NCBI RefSeq assembly: GCF_032098525.1
Contig: NZ_CP134890.1
Span: 1,302,001 to 1,366,000 of the forward strand
DNA: 64,000 nt
Direction: 5' to 3'
Source: Flavobacterium sp. PMTSA4
GTDB taxonomy: Bacteria > Bacteroidota > Bacteroidia > Flavobacteriales > Flavobacteriaceae
The position numbers were made by a program, and so were the translations under genes. Below the pieces are notes generated by a model. The model saw nothing but the letters and a program-made list of their open reading frames with translations. It did not search any database and was not told the DNA's origin. How positions within the stretch are numbered: position 1 is the stretch's first letter; each line of letters opens with the position of its first letter. Positions 1-8,514 of the stretch are shown here, piece by piece.

Positions 1-90
1 CAATAACACATCACTTTTAGTATCCGTTAGAAATAATCCAACTTTGGTAAGTCTGTCAATAATTAGTGTATTAAATTGCCCTAAATTCAT
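1..90 (-). CDS. S1-like RNA-binding protein (CvfB-like), N-terminal fragment
   Basis: Reading leftward from the ATG at 88-90, thirty codons run without a stop to the window edge. The peptide starts MNLGQFNTLIIDRLTKVGLF and continues into a short acidic stretch ending in DVLL. This resembles the start of CvfB/YitL-type proteins, which open with a degenerate S1 (OB-fold) RNA-binding domain. Only the N-terminus is inside the window, so the family call rests on about 30 residues. The gene is divergent from the sigma factor at 222, with about 130 bp of shared AT-rich upstream DNA. Confidence 0.5.
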   Translation of the reverse strand, partial: MNLGQFNTLIIDRLTKVGLFLTDTKSDVLL

Positions 91-221
91 GATTATTCTA
101 CTATTTTTGAATATTGAATGGCAAAGATAAACAATAAGTAACGAATACTTATTAGACAGCTATCTAATAAACTTACTTTGACCATTTGTAACAAAAACAA
201 ACAAGCAACTACTAATTTGTC

Positions 222-716
222 ATGAGCGAAACTTTAGAGCAATCTTTTGTAAAACAATTAAAGGAAAATCAGAATATAGTTCACAAGATTTGTCGGCTAT
301 ATACTAATGATTCTGAAGCTCATAACGATTTATTTCAGGAAATCACAATTCAGTTATGGAAAGCGTTCCCAAAATTTAGAGGAGATTCTAAGTTTTCAAC
401 TTGGGCCTACCGTGTTGCGCTGAATACTGCCATTACGTTATACAGAAAAAGCACGCGTTCGGTCTCAACAGTTTCTTATGAAGTTCAAAAACATTTTTTC
501 ACACATGAAGAATACAATTTTGAAGAAGAAGAAAAGCTGAAACTCATGTATCAAGCCGTTCATCAACTGAATGATATTGAAAAAGCATTGGTTTATATGT
601 ATTTAGAAGACAAAGATTATACTGAAATAGCAGAAACGCTTGGTATTTCCGAAGTAAATGCCCGAGTAAAAATGAACAGAATTAAAGGAAAACTAATTAA
701 AATATTAAATCCCTAA
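222..716 (+). CDS. ECF-family RNA polymerase sigma factor
   Basis: The 164-residue protein has the two-domain ECF layout. Region 2 covers about residues 10-77, with the acidic core motif DLFQEITIQLWKAF and then FSTWAYRVALNTA. Region 4 (helix-turn-helix) covers about 105-155, with YTEIAETLGISEVNARVKM. There is no region 3, as expected for ECF factors, which direct polymerase to stress or surface-signal promoters. The next gene starts 7 bp downstream and encodes a membrane protein, the usual place for an anti-sigma partner, although it has no recognisable anti-sigma domain. The ATG at 222 is the natural start. The inducing signal is unknown. Confidence 0.9.
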   Translation: MSETLEQSFVKQLKENQNIVHKICRLYTNDSEAHNDLFQEITIQLWKAFPKFRGDSKFSTWAYRVALNTAITLYRKSTRSVSTVSYEVQKHFFTHEEYNFEEEEKLKLMYQAVHQLNDIEKALVYMYLEDKDYTEIAETLGISEVNARVKMNRIKGKLIKILNP

Positions 717-723
717 GGAAATT

Positions 724-1362
724 ATGGATGAGTTGGATTTATTAAAAAAAGATTGGAAAAAAGAAAACCAAAACTATACCCAAGTTTCGGAAACAGATAT
801 TTACAAGATGTTGCACAAAAACTCTTCATCAACTGTAAAATGGATTCTGATTATTGGTATCATTGAATTTATGGTTTGGACTGGTATAGGTTTCTTTTTC
901 AACACCGATGAATATATTAAAAGTATTCACGCCGAGGAAATGATGGTTTATGTTGAGTCATTAACCTATATAAACTATGTAGTAGTATTATTTTTCATCT
1001 ATAAGTTTTACCAAAACTACGTGAAAATATCGACCACATCATCTACCAAACAGTTGATGAAAGACATTCTTAGAACCCGTAAAACGGTAAACTACTATGT
1101 GTGGTATAATCTGGGAATGATTGTGGTGAGCATGGTTTTAGGCTTTATTATGGGGTTACTTTATAATCCAAAATTAACAGCTGTTAAAGATAAAATAGCC
1201 AACGATGCCAGCAACGGAATACTTGTAAAAATCATTTGCATCTTAACACTCGCAACAATAATTTTCGTTTTTCTATTCTGGTTGTTCTACAAATTATTAT
1301 ACGGAATTCTTCTCAGAAGATTAAAATCCAACTACAAAGTACTAGAAAACTCCGAAATCTAA
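724..1362 (+). CDS. Membrane protein linked to the ECF sigma factor
   Basis: A 212-residue protein with a hydrophilic N-terminal segment of about 37 residues and about four hydrophobic segments near residues 38-57, 82-97, 128-148 and 168-195. It starts 7 bp after the sigma factor stop, and its own stop is 1 bp before the following TraB-like gene, so the three genes are probably one transcript. Position and topology fit a membrane-bound regulator of the sigma factor, with the soluble N-terminus in the cytoplasm. That role is inference from context only; no known anti-sigma (RseA/FecR/ZAS) motif such as HxxxCxxC is visible. Confidence 0.6.
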   Translation: MDELDLLKKDWKKENQNYTQVSETDIYKMLHKNSSSTVKWILIIGIIEFMVWTGIGFFFNTDEYIKSIHAEEMMVYVESLTYINYVVVLFFIYKFYQNYVKISTTSSTKQLMKDILRTRKTVNYYVWYNLGMIVVSMVLGFIMGLLYNPKLTAVKDKIANDASNGILVKIICILTLATIIFVFLFWLFYKLLYGILLRRLKSNYKVLENSEI

Positions 1363-1363
1363 C

Positions 1364-2218
1364 ATGAAAAAACTAGCCCTATTACTTAGTTTACTACTTG
1401 CTTCATTTAGTAATGGTCAAACAGAAAAGAAATCCCTTTTGTGGAAAATATCGGGTAATGGTTTAACCAAAGAATCTTATTTGTTTGGAACCATTCACAT
1501 ATCGTGTGATGCATCTTTGCCTAAAAAAGTGTTAACCGCTTTAGACAAAACCGAGCAATTGTGTCTGGAGTTAGACATGGACGACCCAAACATGCAGCTT
1601 GAAATGATGAGCAAAATGATGATGAGAGACGGAGTAACCATTCAAAGCCTGATGAGTGCAGAAGACTTTAAACTGGTTGATGATTTCTTCAAAAAACAAT
1701 CGGGGTTTTCGTTGAAAATGATGAATACCGTTAAACCATTTGCTTTGAGTGCAATGCTGTATCCTAAAATGTTAGATTGCCCGATGCAATCCTACGAAAC
1801 CGAGTTAATGAAGGTAGCGAAAGCTCAAAATGAGGAAACCATCGGACTGGAAACCTTCTCCGAGCAATTAGCCGTTTTTGATGCTATTCCCTATCAAACA
1901 CAGGTGAACGAGCTGATTAAAACCGCAAAAAGCGATTTAGACCGCGATAAAAAAGAACTACAGGAAATGCTCGACCTTTATAAGACCGAAGACGTTGAAG
2001 CTTTGATAAAATACACCGAAAAATCAGATAACGAATTAACATCGGGTTTTATGGACGAACTGTTGAACAATCGAAATAGTAATTGGATTGAACGAATAGA
2101 AAAAATTGCAAAAGATAAACCAACCTTCTTTGGTGTTGGCGCAGCACATCTTGGCGGACAAAAAGGAGTCATCAAACTACTCCAACAAAAAGGATATAAA
2201 GTAGAAGCGGTATTTTAA
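1364..2218 (+). CDS. TraB/GumN family protein, secreted
   Basis: The 284-residue protein begins with a Sec signal peptide (residues 1-18, MKKLALLLSLLLASFSNGQT). The TraB/GumN (PrgY-like) signature is present at both ends: SYLFGTIH near residues 38-45, and near the C-terminus GVGAAHLGGQKGVI followed by L..KGY.VE. These two conserved histidine and glycine motifs come together in a putative metal-dependent hydrolase fold. Family members include pheromone-inactivating PrgY, but the substrate here cannot be inferred. It is the last gene of the sigma factor transcript, and its stop codon lies inside a terminator stem. Confidence 0.85.
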   Translation: MKKLALLLSLLLASFSNGQTEKKSLLWKISGNGLTKESYLFGTIHISCDASLPKKVLTALDKTEQLCLELDMDDPNMQLEMMSKMMMRDGVTIQSLMSAEDFKLVDDFFKKQSGFSLKMMNTVKPFALSAMLYPKMLDCPMQSYETELMKVAKAQNEETIGLETFSEQLAVFDAIPYQTQVNELIKTAKSDLDRDKKELQEMLDLYKTEDVEALIKYTEKSDNELTSGFMDELLNNRNSNWIERIEKIAKDKPTFFGVGAAHLGGQKGVIKLLQQKGYKVEAVF

Positions 2219-2234
2219 AATGCCGCTTTTTTTA
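2206..2234 (+). terminator. Rho-independent terminator overlapping the TraB-like stop codon
   Basis: The stem AGCGGTATTTT / AAAATGCCGCT (one G-T pair) is followed by a run of seven T. The stem contains the TAA stop at 2216-2218. It ends the plus-strand sigma factor operon. No T tract follows on the minus strand, so pyrB is not clearly terminated here. Confidence 0.75.
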
Positions 2235-3155
2235 TTGAATCTTAGAAGCCAATAGGTAGATAACGGCCATTCTAACCGCTACTCCATTCTCCACCTGATT
2301 AAGAATCACCGATTGTTTTGAGTCGGCTACGTCTGAGGTTATTTCAACACCGCGGTTTATTGGTCCTGGGTGCATGATTACGATTTCTTTGTTTAGCGAA
2401 TCCAGTAGCGCTTTGTCTACACCATACTGTTGTGCATACTCGCGGGTAGATGGAAAATAGTTCACATCCATTCGTTCGTTTTGCACGCGAAGCATATTGG
2501 CAACATCACACCATTCCAGTGCTTTTCTCAGGTTTGGTTCTACCGTTACCCCAAGGCTTTCAATATATTTTGGAATCAAAGTCTTTGGTCCGCATACTTT
2601 CACCTCCGCGCCTTGCATTTGCAGTGCATAGATGTTTGATAGTGCTACTCTTGAGTGTAGAATATCCCCAACAATCACCACTTTTTTCCCCGCTACATCG
2701 CCCAGTTTCTCTCTGATAGAGTAACTGTCAAGCAATCCTTGTGTGGGATGCTCGTGTGCTCCGTCGCCAGCGTTGATGATGCTTGCTTTTACGTTTTGCG
2801 AAAGAAAATAGGCAGCACCAGGATTCGCATGGCGCATTACTACCATATCTACTTTCATCGATAGGATGTTATTTACGGTATCGATTAGTGTTTCCCCTTT
2901 TTTAACCGATGATTGCGCCGCCGAGAAGCTGATTACGTCGGCTGAGAGTCTTTTTTGGGCAAGCTCAAAGGAAAGTTTGGTTCTCGTACTGTTTTCAAAA
3001 AAGATGTTGGCAATGGTAATGTCGCGTAGCGAAGGTACTTTTTTAATTGGGCGGTTGATAACTTCTTTAAAATGGTCGGCCGTTTCAAAAATTAATTGAA
3101 TATCATCTGGTTTTAGATATTTTATGCCTAGCAAATGATTGACTGATAATTCCAA
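2232..3155 (-). CDS. pyrB: Aspartate carbamoyltransferase catalytic subunit
   Basis: The 307-residue enzyme condenses carbamoyl phosphate with aspartate to N-carbamoyl-aspartate, the committed step of pyrimidine synthesis in the cytoplasm. The carbamoyl-phosphate loop STRTK is at residues 56-60, HPTQGLLD near 136 and the C-terminal HPGPINRG at 262-269, all in the expected order, and the length is normal. It lies 12 bp downstream of pyrR on the same strand, so the two genes form a regulatory unit. No pyrI regulatory subunit gene is adjacent, consistent with the unregulated trimeric type. Confidence 0.96.
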   Translation of the reverse strand: MELSVNHLLGIKYLKPDDIQLIFETADHFKEVINRPIKKVPSLRDITIANIFFENSTRTKLSFELAQKRLSADVISFSAAQSSVKKGETLIDTVNNILSMKVDMVVMRHANPGAAYFLSQNVKASIINAGDGAHEHPTQGLLDSYSIREKLGDVAGKKVVIVGDILHSRVALSNIYALQMQGAEVKVCGPKTLIPKYIESLGVTVEPNLRKALEWCDVANMLRVQNERMDVNYFPSTREYAQQYGVDKALLDSLNKEIVIMHPGPINRGVEITSDVADSKQSVILNQVENGVAVRMAVIYLLASKIQ

Positions 3156-3167
3156 CGTTCTTTATTT

Positions 3168-3713
3168 TTAGTTATCTTTTTCTTTTAAATATACCGCATC
3201 TTCGCCTTCGTTTTCCTGCCAGCACACTTTTACTTTCTCCTCGCCTATTACGTCTACTTGTCGTCCGCGATAATCGGGTTGAATGGGTAATTGTCGGCTG
3301 AATCTTCGGTCTATCAGCACCAGTAGCTCAATATTGGATGGCCTGCCAAAGGATTGAATGGCGGTTAGCGCCGAGCGGATGCTTCTACCGGTAAACAACA
3401 CATCGTCTACAAACACTACTTTTTTGTCCTCTACCAGAAAGTCTATTTTGGTTTTGTTGGCCTCCAGCACTCTTTCGCCTCTTCTGAAATCGTCTCTAAA
3501 GAAAGTGATGTCGAGGAAACCCAGTGATACGTTGTTGATGTTATAGCTGTTCTCTAATATGGATTTTATTCGCTCTGCCAAAAAAACGCCTCTTGGCTGA
3601 ATACCAATAAGTACGGAGTTCGAAAAGTCGTTGTGATTTTCTATTAATTGACACGCCAAACGGTGGAGTATGATATTGACTTCTTTGGAAGTGAGCAATA
3701 TTTTTTGTCCCAT
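3168..3713 (-). CDS. pyrR: PyrR bifunctional regulator / uracil phosphoribosyltransferase
   Basis: A 181-residue type I phosphoribosyltransferase. The PRPP loop VVFVDDVLFTGRS is at about residues 99-111, and QPRGVFLAERI near 39-49 is the PyrR-type N-terminal motif. PyrR binds UMP and, in Firmicutes, the pyr mRNA leader to control attenuation; it also has weak uracil phosphoribosyltransferase activity. It heads a pyrR-pyrB pair (12 bp gap). In the 120 bp upstream no clear anti-terminator/terminator pair is visible, so mRNA-based attenuation is not demonstrated here. Confidence 0.93.
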   Translation of the reverse strand: MGQKILLTSKEVNIILHRLACQLIENHNDFSNSVLIGIQPRGVFLAERIKSILENSYNINNVSLGFLDITFFRDDFRRGERVLEANKTKIDFLVEDKKVVFVDDVLFTGRSIRSALTAIQSFGRPSNIELLVLIDRRFSRQLPIQPDYRGRQVDVIGEEKVKVCWQENEGEDAVYLKEKDN

Positions 3714-3834
3714 AGTAGTGTTGTTTGGGATGTAAAAGTAGTATATTTTATTTAATTGGTAAAACTTAGGAGCACTAATAATTAAGGATTGTGGTTTGCT
3801 CCTCTACCAATACTAAAACCATCCATCCCACCTT

Positions 3835-4276
3835 TTCCAACCCATGTAAGTTCCTTTCCAACCCATGAACGTTCCTTTCCAACGCATGTACGTTCCCTTC
3901 CAACCCATGTACGTTTCATTCCAACTCATGTACGTTTCCTTCCAACGCCTGTCATTCTCCATTCTACTCATGTCGTTTTCCATTCTACTCATGTAACTCC
4001 GCTTTCAATACAATAGAGAGGCATTTCCATTCATGCAGTTCGCATTCCAACCAACGTAAGTACGCTTCCAAAACACACCATTACGCTTCCAACCAACAAC
4101 GATACGCTTCCAAAACAAAACGATACGCTTCCAACTAACAACGATACGTTTCCAACCAACAACGATACGTTTCCAATCAACAACGATACGTTTCCAAAAC
4201 GCGCAGACATCGTTCCAACTTCAATCGATAAGTTTCCAACACACACAGACATCGTTCCAACTCATGTACGTTCGCT
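3835..4276. repeat. 21-bp degenerate tandem repeat, about 21 units
   Basis: Units begin with TTCCAA or a close variant at 3835, 3856, 3877, 3898, 3919, 3940, 3962, 3983, 4004, 4025, 4045, 4066, 4087, 4108, 4129, 4150, 4171, 4192, 4213, 4234 and 4255. That is 21-bp spacing with only single-base slips at two places. The left units read like TTCCAACCCATGTACGTTYC, the right units like TTCCAACCAACAACGATACG, and the last unit returns to the left type. Because 21 is a multiple of three, heptapeptide-repeat reading frames are open on both strands, but none looks like a real gene. The block fills the 656-bp gap between pyrR and the FG-GAP gene. Confidence 0.9.
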
Positions 4277-4369
4277 ATTCCCACGCAAACTAACTTTCAA
4301 AGGAAATTATCATTATTAATTTTCATAACATTATTTTCCCTAAATTGCCTTTAATCAATTAAAAAAAAC

Positions 4370-6592
4370 ATGAAACCATCCAGTCAAAATACTTTCAAAC
4401 CATTAGCCTCATTTTTAGTCTTTGCACTAACTATTTTCTACAGTTCAGCTCAAACCTTCGACACAGGAAAAACAATCAACGGACACAATTTTACTGGCGA
4501 CCTCAAAGCCTTTGATGCCGACAATGATGGCGACCTGGATGTGCTCTCCTTTCCCTATCTCTATTTGAATGATGGCACCGGAAAAAAACAAAAAATAATT
4601 GAACTAAGCGACCCAAATAAACAATACGAAAGCTTTGCCATCGAAGACATAGACAACGATAAAGACAAGGATTTAGTAGTATTATATAAAAACGGCGATA
4701 TAGACATTTTAATAAATGAAAAAAAGGGCTTTGTCAAGAAGCAACAAAAAGGAAAAGTGAATTATATGCCTTCCGAATATGCAAAAGTATACCTCTTCGA
4801 TGCAAATTCCGATGGCATTTGCGACATCATCATTTCAGGACTTTTAGGAGGACCAGCGGCATACATAGCAGATAAAAACCTGCAGTTCGCCTATTCCAGA
4901 GAATTCAGCAATCAATTCCCAAAACTCCATGTAGTCTTAGGCCTCGACATTAATAAAGATGGTATACAAGAACTATTAGTCTATAATTATTCAGACAAAA
5001 AGGATGAAAAAAAATCGCTAAAAGCCTATACTTTCAAAGACAATAAATATGTAGTTACGGCTACTATAGAATTAATTACAGAAGGCATTGATAAATTAAC
5101 ATTGGTCGACATCGACAAAGATGGCGATAAGGATTTAGTATACTATTACAGATATCCCAATCAGGCTATTTATTGGATAGAACGCAACAGCAAAGGCGGA
5201 CTTGGCAAAACTAACGTACTGGCAACACAACTCGATTTAGAAGAATTCGAGTTAGCCGATTTTGATTCAGATGGCAATTTAGACATAGCATACATATCCC
5301 AAACCAATCAAAACAGAACCATTCATTGGGCAAAAAACACCGGAAACAATAAATTCATCAAAAGCCAGCAAAGCCTGCTTCCTAACAGTAAAGACGCTCA
5401 AAAATTTATTTTCGAAGATTTTAATGGCGATAAAATTAAAGACATCCTCTTTTATTACGACGACAATAAAAAAATCAGACATCGTTACAACATGGTGCTA
5501 CAAGATAAAAACGGACAGATAAAAGAACAAAACACCTGGATGACTACCGCCAACTGCAATGGATTCATCCTTACAGATTTAAACAACAACGGAACAAAAG
5601 ATATTGTTGGCTATTACAACAACGAGCTATTCTACCTGCTCAACGAAGGCAATGGAAAATACTCCGAAGCAAAAGAACTCGCAATAAGCCCATTCCAAAT
5701 AAGAAACCTTCAATCCAAAGATGTAAACAACGACGGAAAAGAAGATTTAATCCTATCTACCAACGATAGCAACGATGGCAAACTCGGCTATTTCAAAAAC
5801 GATGGCAATCTACAGTTCAAACAGTTCACCATGTTGCACGATGAAAAAGACCGCCTCTTAAATTTTGAATTCCTAGATTACGATAACGATGGCAACAACG
5901 ATTTGATAGTCAACTACTGGAAACCCGATATAAGAGGATTCTACATCTACAAAAACACAGGCAACGGAAACTTCGACAAAAAAAGAATAACAATCACCGA
6001 AGTAAACAATTCATTCCCACGCCTCGCACTCTGGGATGTCAATCAAGACGGCACACCAGATATAGTAGATAACGGTTCAAGCAGTTGGTACAAATACGAA
6101 GGAAACGATAACTTTACAAAACAACAAAGCCCGTTCACAGAACGATTCATCAAAGGCATATACAAAGCCAATTTAGATAATAACAACACACCCGAATGCG
6201 TCATGCTATCCAGTGTCAGCCTAAAATACCTAAAATACAATCCCCAGAACGAATGGCAAACCAATAGCATAACCGTCGATTATGGAATAGACATGCTAAG
6301 CATAGCAGACATCAATGCCGATTCTTTCGACGACCTCATATGCCTTGGCAGCAAATACGGTCTAGCCGAAGGATACAATCCAGATTTGGGCTTTAGCTAT
6401 AAATACGCTATCATCGGTTTAGAAAACAATCAAAACGGAGGCTTTACTGTCAAACCATACTTCCCCATTTCAAACACAAACACTATAGCGCTAGACGACG
6501 TTGATAACGATGGAAACCTTGATATAATCACCTCCTCAGCCGCTTGGTTCGAAGGAGGAATTAGACTATGGAGAAACACAACAAAAAAATAA
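4370..6592 (+). CDS. Secreted FG-GAP/VCBS-repeat protein
   Basis: A 740-residue protein with a Sec signal peptide (about residues 1-28, ending YSSAQT). About fourteen calcium-loop motifs of the DxDxDGxxD type are spread along it, for example DADNDGDLD, DIDKDGDKD, DFDSDGNLD, DYDNDGNND and DVDNDGNLD. This is the pattern of FG-GAP/VCBS repeats, which fold as one or two beta-propellers and usually act in extracellular binding or adhesion. No T9SS C-terminal sorting domain follows the last repeat, and there is no lipobox, so its final location is uncertain. The third-codon positions are richer in C than in most genes of the window. It is preceded by the 21-bp repeat block. Confidence 0.85.
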   Translation: MKPSSQNTFKPLASFLVFALTIFYSSAQTFDTGKTINGHNFTGDLKAFDADNDGDLDVLSFPYLYLNDGTGKKQKIIELSDPNKQYESFAIEDIDNDKDKDLVVLYKNGDIDILINEKKGFVKKQQKGKVNYMPSEYAKVYLFDANSDGICDIIISGLLGGPAAYIADKNLQFAYSREFSNQFPKLHVVLGLDINKDGIQELLVYNYSDKKDEKKSLKAYTFKDNKYVVTATIELITEGIDKLTLVDIDKDGDKDLVYYYRYPNQAIYWIERNSKGGLGKTNVLATQLDLEEFELADFDSDGNLDIAYISQTNQNRTIHWAKNTGNNKFIKSQQSLLPNSKDAQKFIFEDFNGDKIKDILFYYDDNKKIRHRYNMVLQDKNGQIKEQNTWMTTANCNGFILTDLNNNGTKDIVGYYNNELFYLLNEGNGKYSEAKELAISPFQIRNLQSKDVNNDGKEDLILSTNDSNDGKLGYFKNDGNLQFKQFTMLHDEKDRLLNFEFLDYDNDGNNDLIVNYWKPDIRGFYIYKNTGNGNFDKKRITITEVNNSFPRLALWDVNQDGTPDIVDNGSSSWYKYEGNDNFTKQQSPFTERFIKGIYKANLDNNNTPECVMLSSVSLKYLKYNPQNEWQTNSITVDYGIDMLSIADINADSFDDLICLGSKYGLAEGYNPDLGFSYKYAIIGLENNQNGGFTVKPYFPISNTNTIALDDVDNDGNLDIITSSAAWFEGGIRLWRNTTKK

Positions 6593-6673
6593 CGCCCCAA
6601 ATTGAGGAAAACCACATTTCTACCCCAAACCTTTTTGCTACATTTGATAAAATTAGGGGGAAATCCCGTAAAA

Positions 6674-6693
6674 AAAGGGGGAAATCCCCCTTT
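6674..6693 (+). terminator. Strong hairpin downstream of the FG-GAP gene
   Basis: AAAGGGGGAAATCCCCCTTT is a perfect 9-bp stem with a two-base loop, 80 bp after the FG-GAP stop. A partial copy (GGGGGAAATCCC) sits just upstream at 6656-6667. It could end transcription in either direction, though the T run is short. Confidence 0.5.
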
Positions 6694-6774
6694 CTTATGA
6701 AAAACCAATTGTTTACTTTTGGTAAAATAAAACGAAACAAACCTTCGTATATACACCTAAAAATGGGTAGATTG

Positions 6775-6882
6775 GCGAAAGTTTATTTCGCTTATATACA
6801 AGTTGAGACGCAATCCGTTTTTGAAAAGTAGCTACGCTTGCCAAAGGCAAACTCTCGCTCCTTTTCCGTATTGCGTCTCAAC
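6775..6882. repeat. Nested inverted repeats at the left edge of the cassette region
   Basis: The perfect 13-bp inverted repeat GTTGAGACGCAAT (6802-6814) / ATTGCGTCTCAAC (6870-6882) encloses a second hairpin, TTGCC-AAA-GGCAA, around 6839-6851. A smaller hairpin GCGAAA-GTTTA-TTTCGC (6775-6791) precedes it. No credible gene is present. The element abuts the next inverted repeat and shares the AAC at 6880-6882 with it. Confidence 0.7.
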
Positions 6883-7036
6883 GGGATGGTCGCTTAACCA
6901 AATTTTAACGTCTGCGGACTACGTCTAACTGGACGTTTGACAAAATTTGGCTCCTCTAAAAAAGATTACCGATATTTAAAATAAATTTTAAATCTCTCAC
7001 TTTTTTTTCGGAACTTCGTCAAGCGACCATCCCGTT
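6880..7036. repeat. Inverted repeat element bounding the first cassette-like gene
   Basis: AACGGGATGGTCGCTT (6880-6895) and AAGCGACCATCCCGTT (7021-7036) are perfect 16-bp arms. Inside, CCAAATTTT and AAAATTTGG form a second paired block. The element starts with AAC and ends with GTT, like the downstream elements, but its stem sequence is different and has no asymmetric spacer. It ends 20 bp before the start codon at 7056. Together with 6775-6882 it accounts for the 463-bp gap after the FG-GAP gene. Confidence 0.65.
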
Positions 7037-7055
7037 ATAAGCTATTTACCTCACG

Positions 7056-7766
7056 ATGAAAATAAAAGGTTTAACAATAATATTTTTCCTTGCTCTGACA
7101 ATTACTGTTTGGATAAACTTTGTCGATTATAAATTTTCTACATTATCACTCTTTATAGGTAAAGAAGATAAGTTGGAAGAAGTTATTGACAACTTCTGCT
7201 TGTCTTACATAGCTGGTTATTTTTTTTATTTTATAAATGTTTACTTAGTCGAAAGAGAAGAAAAAAAATCAATTCTTCCTTACATTGCATTTAAAGTAAT
7301 TTTAATTTTAGGCCGTAATGATCATTTAATTCAAATTTTAAAAAAGGATGGGAAATTGAAAAAACATTATCCATCCAAAGACGAATTTGAAAAACTCCTC
7401 GATAAGTCGAATTTGGATGATTTGAAAATTTTCAATTTTGAAAAATATACTTTCGTTGAATATCTAAGATATAATCGAAATTCAATTTTAAAAAACATCA
7501 ACAAAATATTAAAATCCGGAAAATATGTTGATAACGAATTGAAAGTCATTTTATTTAGTTTAAAAGAATCACTGTTTTTGGAAAAGGATTACGCTTTTAA
7601 TTCTGCTGATTTTGATTTATCAAAAATGAAAACTTATTATAACGTATTTTATAAATACTCTGAAAATGTCAAAAAATTAGAAAATTATTTTAATAGAAAT
7701 TTAAAGAAATATTATTATCTAAATTATCCAAAACATTTCCGAAAAAAAGTTAAAAACAGCTTATAA
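7056..7766 (+). CDS. Cassette-like gene: membrane protein of unknown function
   Basis: A 236-residue protein with two clear hydrophobic segments (about residues 5-23 and 43-62) and a possible third near 75-88, followed by a charged, lysine-rich soluble domain of about 150 residues. I recognise no family. It lies between the 6880-7036 inverted repeat and an attC-like element, and its TAA stop (7764-7766) is part of that element. The gene is very AT-rich with long A/T runs, unlike the FG-GAP gene upstream, which fits independent acquisition. Confidence 0.6.
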   Translation: MKIKGLTIIFFLALTITVWINFVDYKFSTLSLFIGKEDKLEEVIDNFCLSYIAGYFFYFINVYLVEREEKKSILPYIAFKVILILGRNDHLIQILKKDGKLKKHYPSKDEFEKLLDKSNLDDLKIFNFEKYTFVEYLRYNRNSILKNINKILKSGKYVDNELKVILFSLKESLFLEKDYAFNSADFDLSKMKTYYNVFYKYSENVKKLENYFNRNLKKYYYLNYPKHFRKKVKNSL

Positions 7767-7894
7767 CAGCGGTTTGGCTCAATAGCTAAATTTACAATAA
7801 ACATCACGTTCGATTTTCCGCTGGAAAATCTTATCTTAGCAAGAAATAATCGTTCCACGCAGTCGCTACTGCGCCAAGCCGCGAAACGTTAGCT
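7761..7894 (+). repeat. attC-like element 1
   Basis: Left arm TAAC (7764-7767), one unpaired A, then GCGGTTTGGC (7769-7778). Right arm GCCAAGCCGC (7873-7882), five unpaired bases GAAAC, then GTTA (7888-7891) continuing as GTTAGC. The inner ten bases pair with one G-T wobble. The centre contains the hairpin GATTTTCC-GCT-GGAAAATC. Outer box, asymmetric spacer, inner box and variable central stem are the layout of integron attC sites, and the length of about 130 bp is within the attC range. The upstream gene stops inside it. Confidence 0.7.
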
Positions 7895-7944
7895 GCAACC
7901 TTACCAGACGAAACTCTAACACTTGATCAAATAAACTTAACAAA

Positions 7945-8508
7945 ATGGAAAATGAAATAATTCTTAAAAATGTTGAATCAGCGATTAATATTTTGTTGAG
8001 AGACGACAATTGGTTACTTAAAAAGGATTTAAGTGAAAGAAGTATTTCACATAAGCTTGCTGAATATCTACAACCTCTTTTTAAAGATTATAATGTAGAT
8101 TGTGAATATAACGGTGACATTGATAGAGAAAATCATCAAGAAAGAGAATTAGGTAGAAAAAGAATCTCAACCTTGAGACAAAATTTACAACATTATAATC
8201 TTTTAACAAAAGAGAATGAAAATGAAGCTGAAAAAGAATTAATTGAAAGATTAGTTTACCCTGATATTATAATTCATAGAAGAGGAAGTAATGCTCATAA
8301 TCTTTGCATAATTGAAGTAAAAAAATCAACAAGTCAAGTTCCATTTCATTACGATCAAATAAAACTAAAAGCATATACAACAAAAAACTACAGAAATCTT
8401 AACTATCAAATAGGATATTTTGTGAAGTTTGTTACAGGAACAGAAGATTATGACTATTTAATAAGAGAATTTCAAAACGGTGAAGGCCCAGAACTTGAAG
8501 ACAAGTAA
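7945..8508 (+). CDS. Cassette-like gene: PD-(D/E)XK nuclease-fold protein (tentative)
   Basis: A 187-residue protein. Near the C-terminal third, PDIIIHRRG is followed about 15 residues later by LCIIEVKKS, the D...ExK spacing of the PD-(D/E)XK fold, and the following FHYDQIKLKAYT fits the helix after the active site. The N-terminal half is charged and has no match I can name. Such folds occur in restriction enzymes and defence proteins, but a non-nuclease role is possible. It is the only gene between attC-like elements 1 and 2. The ATG is about 50 bp after the GTTAGC arm, and the stop is 7 bp before element 2. Confidence 0.6.
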   Translation: MENEIILKNVESAINILLRDDNWLLKKDLSERSISHKLAEYLQPLFKDYNVDCEYNGDIDRENHQERELGRKRISTLRQNLQHYNLLTKENENEAEKELIERLVYPDIIIHRRGSNAHNLCIIEVKKSTSQVPFHYDQIKLKAYTTKNYRNLNYQIGYFVKFVTGTEDYDYLIREFQNGEGPELEDK

Positions 8509-8514
8509 GGCAGC

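Noticed and set aside
3714..3834. PyrR-binding attenuator upstream of pyrR
   Set aside because: No pair of competing hairpins with a T run was seen in the leader.
3789..4252. Open frames on both strands in the 21-bp repeat block
   Set aside because: A 21-bp period keeps frames open by itself. No start context, signal peptide or known fold; both strands are equally open.
3835..4276. CRISPR array
   Set aside because: The units are directly adjacent, with no unique spacers of 30-40 bp, the repeat core is only about six bases, and no cas genes are near.
6568..6831. Open frame of 87 codons overlapping the end of the FG-GAP gene
   Set aside because: It overlaps the upstream coding end, runs through a terminator hairpin and repeats, and has no protein-like pattern.
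6880..7036. Insertion sequence or MITE with terminal inverted repeats
   Set aside because: No transposase, no flanking target duplication, and only about 157 bp. The element fits better as a boundary of the adjoining unit, though a MITE is not fully excluded.
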